From Pyrus communis (Eukaryota > Streptophyta > Magnoliopsida > Rosales > Rosaceae): a stretch of 64,000 bases of DNA. The translations under genes and the position numbers were made by a program. A model generated the notes under the pieces. That model was given only the letters and a program-made list of their open reading frames with translations. It did not search any database and was not told the DNA's origin. Below are positions 60,057-64,000 of this stretch, piece by piece (the stretch's first letter is position 1; every line of letters starts with the position of its first letter). The stretch is taken from assembly GCF_963583255.1 (NCBI RefSeq), contig NC_084803.1:7492238-7556237 (forward strand), given 5' to 3'.

Positions 60057-60575
60057 CATGGAATGAAAATCATTTACAACTTAGAACAAAAGAGATTAAC
60101 TTATGCACCACCACCTAAAAACACAAAAAATAGGAAACAAAATTCTCCAAATGCACAAAAAATTAAGAACAAATGGATTTGCACAGATTCAACTTTCACA
60201 ACATACAAAATTCAACCTCCACAATATACAAAAAGTAAAAATTTTGTTACACATAAACCTCAAAGAAAGAAACTAAATTATTCACAAGGTGAACAAAGGG
60301 CTTCGAAATCTATACACAAAAATATCTAGAATAGTGAATTTACTTAATTGCCCTTCAGCTTAGTAGCTCCGTAAAATATCCATCGTAGCTCCAAATTCAA
60401 TTCCGTTTGCACCCATGCGTTTGTGATATCGAGTACTATAAGGACACTAAAATAATGGTTCATACGTCTCACAACACAAAGGTCGACAAAAGTCAACATT
60501 CTCGCTTCTAAGGGCATTTTGGTCATTTCACACTTTTAGTATCAAAATACTATAAATTAAGGACGGGTCCTAACA
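60057..60575 (-). mobile_element. Possible LTR retrotransposon end
   Basis: On the minus strand the sequence starts TGTTAGGACCCGTCC at 60575, a typical LTR-like start, directly against DUF247 homology at 60576. A matching CA end and target duplication could not be located to the left, so the extent is unknown. Confidence 0.3.
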
Positions 60576-61615
60576 CTTGCCGTGGTGAAATGGGCCTATG
60601 GAGACTGCCTATGGTGTGTAAGCCCTTTCAGTTACATGCCCCAGTCACTCGAGAACTCTATAAATACAACAAGACTTTTTATATTAACACCCCCACAAAA
60701 TGTTGAATGCACCCCACATTAAAATTTAATATTAAATGACTTATTTACCCTAATATGCAATGGCAATTTTGACCTTATTCGGTTTTAAAAAAAAAATATA
60801 AATACACCTCAATCACTTTTAACGTATTATTTATCTTCTTCAACTATCAAAACCCCTCCGACCCTCCATTGTTGAACAAAACCCTAACCAATGAAACTAC
60901 AATCATGTTGATTGAGAAAAATTATTTTTGACGAATAAAACACGAAATCGATGTTTGGGAAGCTTCACATGAAGTAAGACTTCATATTTTTTATTTATTG
61001 TTTTAGTGATTTTGACAACATCGATAATTATTTAATCTTACTTTTGCTACGTTATTCAAGCTTCTATGTTCGTATTCATCTTTTAGGGATCACAACAATT
61101 ACATGAAGAATTAAACACTTAAAATTACCACCAAATATTAAAAACATACGACATGGGTTTTAATGGTGAAATTGAAAACAACCCACATATACTTTAAATC
61201 CCAAGTGACATCTTTTGTCAAAATTCCAATAGGTATTTTTTGTCCAAATTAAAAGCTTTATAAGATTTGAGAAATGTGAGGTGTATAGAAAATATAGGGT
61301 GCATGTAGAAAATGTAAGGTGTATATTGAAAATGTGGGGTGTGAGGGTATTATGGGGAAGTATGTGGGGTGTATTAATATAATTTTTAATTGAAAAGGCA
61401 AATGTAAGGTATTTTAAGTATATGAGGTTTATTCAACAATTTGTGGAGTATTAATATAATAAGCCATACAACAATACGAAGATAAGGGAGATCGGCTATC
61501 CAATTGCTTTCTCATCGAAGTTACTAATGGGATCTACGGATTTTCTCTGTTATATGGAGGTTGATGAATGCTCCTTTCTTCCACTCCCCTCCTGATGGTT
61601 CAGACTATACAAACA
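60576..61615 (-). pseudogene. DUF247 N-terminal fragment split by MULE-3
   Basis: 61480-61615 (minus) gives a leader like ENP-IPLVTSM then RKQLDS. 60576-60672 (minus) gives LYRV-like, then the GLxxxVSIGPxxH region (plus strand GAAATGGGCCTATGGAGACT). The two are contiguous parts of the DUF247 N terminus once the 793-bp insertion at 60673-61465 is removed. Nothing downstream of the HHG motif is left, and the join is with an unrelated LTR-like end. Confidence 0.75.
60673..61465. mobile_element. Mutator-like element (MULE-3), 793 bp
   Basis: A 9-bp direct duplication, ATACAACAA, at 60664-60672 and 61466-61474 brackets inverted ends (GACTTTTTATATTAACAC against the right end read backwards, GGCTTATTATATTAATAC), with further pairing (ACAAAATGTTGAATGCACC against ACAAATTGTTGAATAAACC). 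The host is the DUF247 fragment, whose ATACAACA phrase is normally single. No transposase. Unrelated to MULE-1 and MULE-2 by its terminal sequence. Confidence 0.8.
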
Positions 61616-61787
61616 CACTGAACTCATCGTAAAACGAAACAAAATCAGTTGTTTTCATCATAAACCAAAAGTTCAAAAGGAAAGTGATGGTGGAAACAAA
61701 TGCAATTTATGTATTGGCCAAAGTTCAAATTAACCACATAAATTCAAATGCGTTGATTATAAAGTTAACCAACGACGCAAGGGGTTC

Positions 61788-61870
61788 ATATATTGGTTAA
61801 GAGCGCTTACCCTTGTATTCGAGTCTTGTGTTCGGATTCCATCCCCTCAGTATCACTCGAATAAAAGTTT
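61788..61870 (+). repeat. Possible tRNA-derived SINE fragment
   Basis: TGGTTAAGAGCGCTTACC followed 28 bases later by GTGTTCGGATTCC resembles pol III box A and box B spacing in a degenerate tRNA-like head. No clear tail or target duplication. From 61870 to 62475 nothing else is recognised. Confidence 0.3.
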
Positions 61871-62793
61871 ACCCATCACATATATACTAGAAAATACAAG
61901 AAAACATGGATTAGGTGATGAAATTTTTTGTGGAGCTAAAAATTCATCACATTTAGGTAAAATAAGTGAGACTTTTTTAAGAAATCGTCGCATAATGGTT
62001 TTCGTTGAACACTAAAATATTTTTAGCTTGGAATTATAACAAGTAAACATTTTTGGCTTCCCAGTTTGGTGGTGCACTTGTTATGATGAATGTTGTTGCA
62101 GAAATGTGTTATGCCAGTACTTTAATAAGTAGGTTAATAATTAGGGAATAAGGAAGCTGTGATTTGATACAGGGAAAATCTTTTGTTGGGGGGATAGGAA
62201 GCTGAAACTAGTAAATTGATTTTACGTCTATAATTTGACAAGTCAGCTTTAAAATTTCTATATTATGCTCCCATTTAATTATGCTTTGATGCAGATTTAC
62301 TTTTGTATATACATATATGAAATTCTTATACTTTCATGATTTTCAGGATTGAAGGTGCTCAAGCTCTGATGCAGATTTACCTTTCAAGTTGCTTGTGAGT
62401 CTGAATTTAATTCAGTTTATTTATAGTAATTTCAAACACTCACTTGCATATATTTATGTTCAATAATAGGTATTACTAGCAAGCTTGCCCGCGCGGTGCT
62501 GCGGGTTTTGAAACTGTATAAAACATGTAGAAAGAGGCAAAGAGGCAGGTGTTATTCATTTGATCTCTCAAAGACTGATATTATTGCAACACATTCCAAA
62601 TGGAATTTAAAAAAAAAACATAAACCTTCACTTCCTATGAACCATCACCAGAATTCTTCTCTGAACAATCATCAAGGGAACATCCTTTCTACTTTTTTCA
62701 TAACTTCCTAACCATGCTCAGAAAGATTAGGATTCAACAATCATCAAAGGAATATCCTTCGGATGATTCAAATATTTAAGCATGAGCACACAC

Positions 62794-63221
62794 CTCATCT
62801 TCAGATTCAGAGCTCTTTTTAGATCCAGAGCTGCTAGTGTATGCCTTCTTCACAGCCACTGATGAGCCTTTCTTTGCAACTGTGCATGCTTTTTGCGCAG
62901 TAACCTTTGCAGGGGTTTCCTGTGGACACAAAAGTTGAGGATCACTATCGACCAAAAGGTATCTTTCTTAATCTAACAAAGAATAAATACACAACACAAT
63001 GTATCCCAAATATACAGATATGAGTGACTCAATCTTCAGGTGAATGCCCCATGCAACAACCCCAACCGAAAAAAAAATTATGGCACCAGATTGGAAAACC
63101 AAAAACTCACATCATCATCTTCCGAATCATCGCTACTCTCATCTGAGCTTTCAGCTGAGACTTCTTTCTTCTTTGTAGCAGCAATTGGGCCATTCTTAGC
63201 AGCTACCTTAGATTTAGAAGC
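62794..63221 (-). pseudogene. Captured nucleolin-like exons
   Basis: Two exons with consensus borders. 63221-63111 (after TTTAAG, before GTGAGT) reads ASKSKVAAKNGPIAATKKKE then VSAESSDESSDDSEDDD. 62919-62794 (after CCACAG, before GTGTGT) reads ETPAKVTAQKACTVAKKGSS and ends KKSSESEDE. Alternating lysine-rich and acidic serine clusters are the N-terminal repeat of plant nucleolin-type nucleolar proteins; no RNA-recognition motifs are present. The low-complexity nature makes the source less certain. Confidence 0.65.
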
Positions 63222-63647
63222 CTTAAACCAAACAGTAACACACACTTAGAAATAACCATTATTTTCAAAATCACAAATCAAACACAAAAAATTAGCGATA
63301 GTATATGTGCATCAGTAGCTTTCTTAGCTTCAGCAATCCCATTTTTATCAAAATGGGCCCATCAAAATAGATAAAATGATTGTGTCGTCAATTTTCCTCA
63401 AAATAGATGAATAACAGAAGTACATTTCTCCACCATTTAAGTGTGATAGACATAGAGGCTAACAGAAACTAACAGAACAGAGAAAGACTAACAGAAACCG
63501 CAGTGTAGCAAGGCCGAACATCAATTTCTCCACCATCATGCATTCAAGAAGTAATTCATGGTAAAAGTATATCAAAGGTAATCATATGATCCTTGTACAT
63601 ATATGTCCTCAAACTATAGAACCACACAAATGAATGTGATATCTAAC

Positions 63648-64000
63648 CTGAAGCCGCCGCTTGGAAGTTTCATTTGCTGCAAAAATTTGTAGAGTTCGCC
63701 TCACCACCAAGGAGTTATAAGTGCATTAACTGCAGCATAAGTTGTTGCAAGATGTGGCATCTGGGAAATCAAAGAACGCGCTGTCAATTGTAAATCAAAG
63801 AACACGCTATCAATTGTAAGGAAAATAATGCAAAGCACTATCTAATAGAGTAGATAAGTAATGTTGTATAAGCCTAGTCAAGCTATCACAACTAACATTA
63901 ACTGAGTTAAACAAAGATATATGGACACTGGCTAAGCCAAAACGGCAGATAGTGAGACCAATTTACTTGCATGTCCTTGTCCGCCGCCATATCCACCCTC
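63648..64000 (-). pseudogene. Captured protein farnesyltransferase beta-subunit exons
   Basis: The piece at the window end (64000 to about 63973) reads EGGYGGGQGHA before GTAAAT. The next exon (63760-63648) after TTTCCCAG reads MPHLATTYAAVNALITPWW, a stop, then ELYKFLQQMKLPSGGFR before GTTAGA. GGYGGGPGQ-MPHLATTYAAVN and MKxPSGGFR are hallmarks of the plant farnesyltransferase beta subunit (ERA1), which prenylates CaaX proteins. Compared with the family, residues between ALIT and LYKF are lost, with a stop, so it is non-functional. Confidence 0.85.

Larger units (their letters stand above)
62476..64000 (-). mobile_element. 3' part of a second gene-fragment Helitron, minus strand, running out of the window
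   Basis: Read on the minus strand the end is CCCGC (62505-62501), a loop, GCGGG (62492-62488), then CTAG (62479-62476) and host T. This is the same architecture as the end at 50131. Captured exons inside (nucleolin-like, farnesyltransferase beta) are in the element's orientation. The 5' end lies beyond 64000. Confidence 0.8.

Noticed and set aside
61788..61870. A functional tRNA gene
   Set aside because: The box A and B-like phrases are present but no cloverleaf can be drawn, and no acceptor stem pairs.

Overview
This window is a repeat-dense stretch of a eudicot nuclear genome, most plausibly a woody Rosaceae of the apple/pear type. The taxon is an inference from overall character, not proven. 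The evidence for a plant is direct: intact plant-specific DUF247 genes, a Cassandra-type retroelement with a 5S-like LTR, Helitrons carrying spliced plant gene fragments, Mutator-like elements with 9-10 bp target duplications, and AT-rich non-coding DNA. I see no rRNA or tRNA gene, CRISPR array or bacterial feature.

The only genes I regard as intact are three single-exon DUF247 (UPF0481) genes, all on the minus strand: 3433-4923, 29438-30718 and 33326-34630. Three more large copies are broken: 20082-21295 (nonsense codons and deletions), 50882-52209 (two frameshifts) and 56772-57736 (deletion, 3' truncation). Small DUF247 scraps lie near 16.2, 25.6, 38.2 and 60.6-61.6 kb. Each copy sits in a repeated unit with recognisable 3' and 5' flanks, so the locus grew by tandem or segmental duplication. 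Exchange between copies is also likely.

Layout: 0-5 kb, duplicated AT-rich DNA, a possible orphan 5' gene end and DUF247-1. 5-18 kb, unit flanks broken by a MULE (5746-6614), a 2.2-kb solo LTR (12218-14437) and a relative of that LTR on the other strand. 18-23 kb, DUF247-2 pseudogene with a MULE (18514-19944) that has a G/T-rich core. 23.2-23.8 kb, Cassandra remnant. 24-29 kb, Helitron-like segment A. 29-36 kb, DUF247-3 and DUF247-4 separated by a Helitron remnant (B). 36-50 kb, segment C, a second copy of A, holding a nested Helitron of about 8.9 kb (about 41247-50131) with exon fragments of at least six unrelated genes: ALFIN-like, Pescadillo, Miro GTPase, auxin response factor, nucleoside-phosphorylase-like and a DCL/DUF3223 protein. 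50-59.6 kb, two DUF247 pseudogenes and their flanks. 59.6-62.4 kb, repeats and a DUF247 fragment split by a third MULE. 62.5-64 kb, the 3' part of another Helitron, on the minus strand, with nucleolin-like and farnesyltransferase-beta fragments.

The strongest signals are the chimeric Helitrons and a shared Helitron insertion site next to several DUF247 units, for which the oldest-looking unit keeps the empty site. Together they let the order of events at this locus be read. I found no convincing new enzymatic system. The novelty is in gene-fragment shuffling and in birth and death of the DUF247 cluster.
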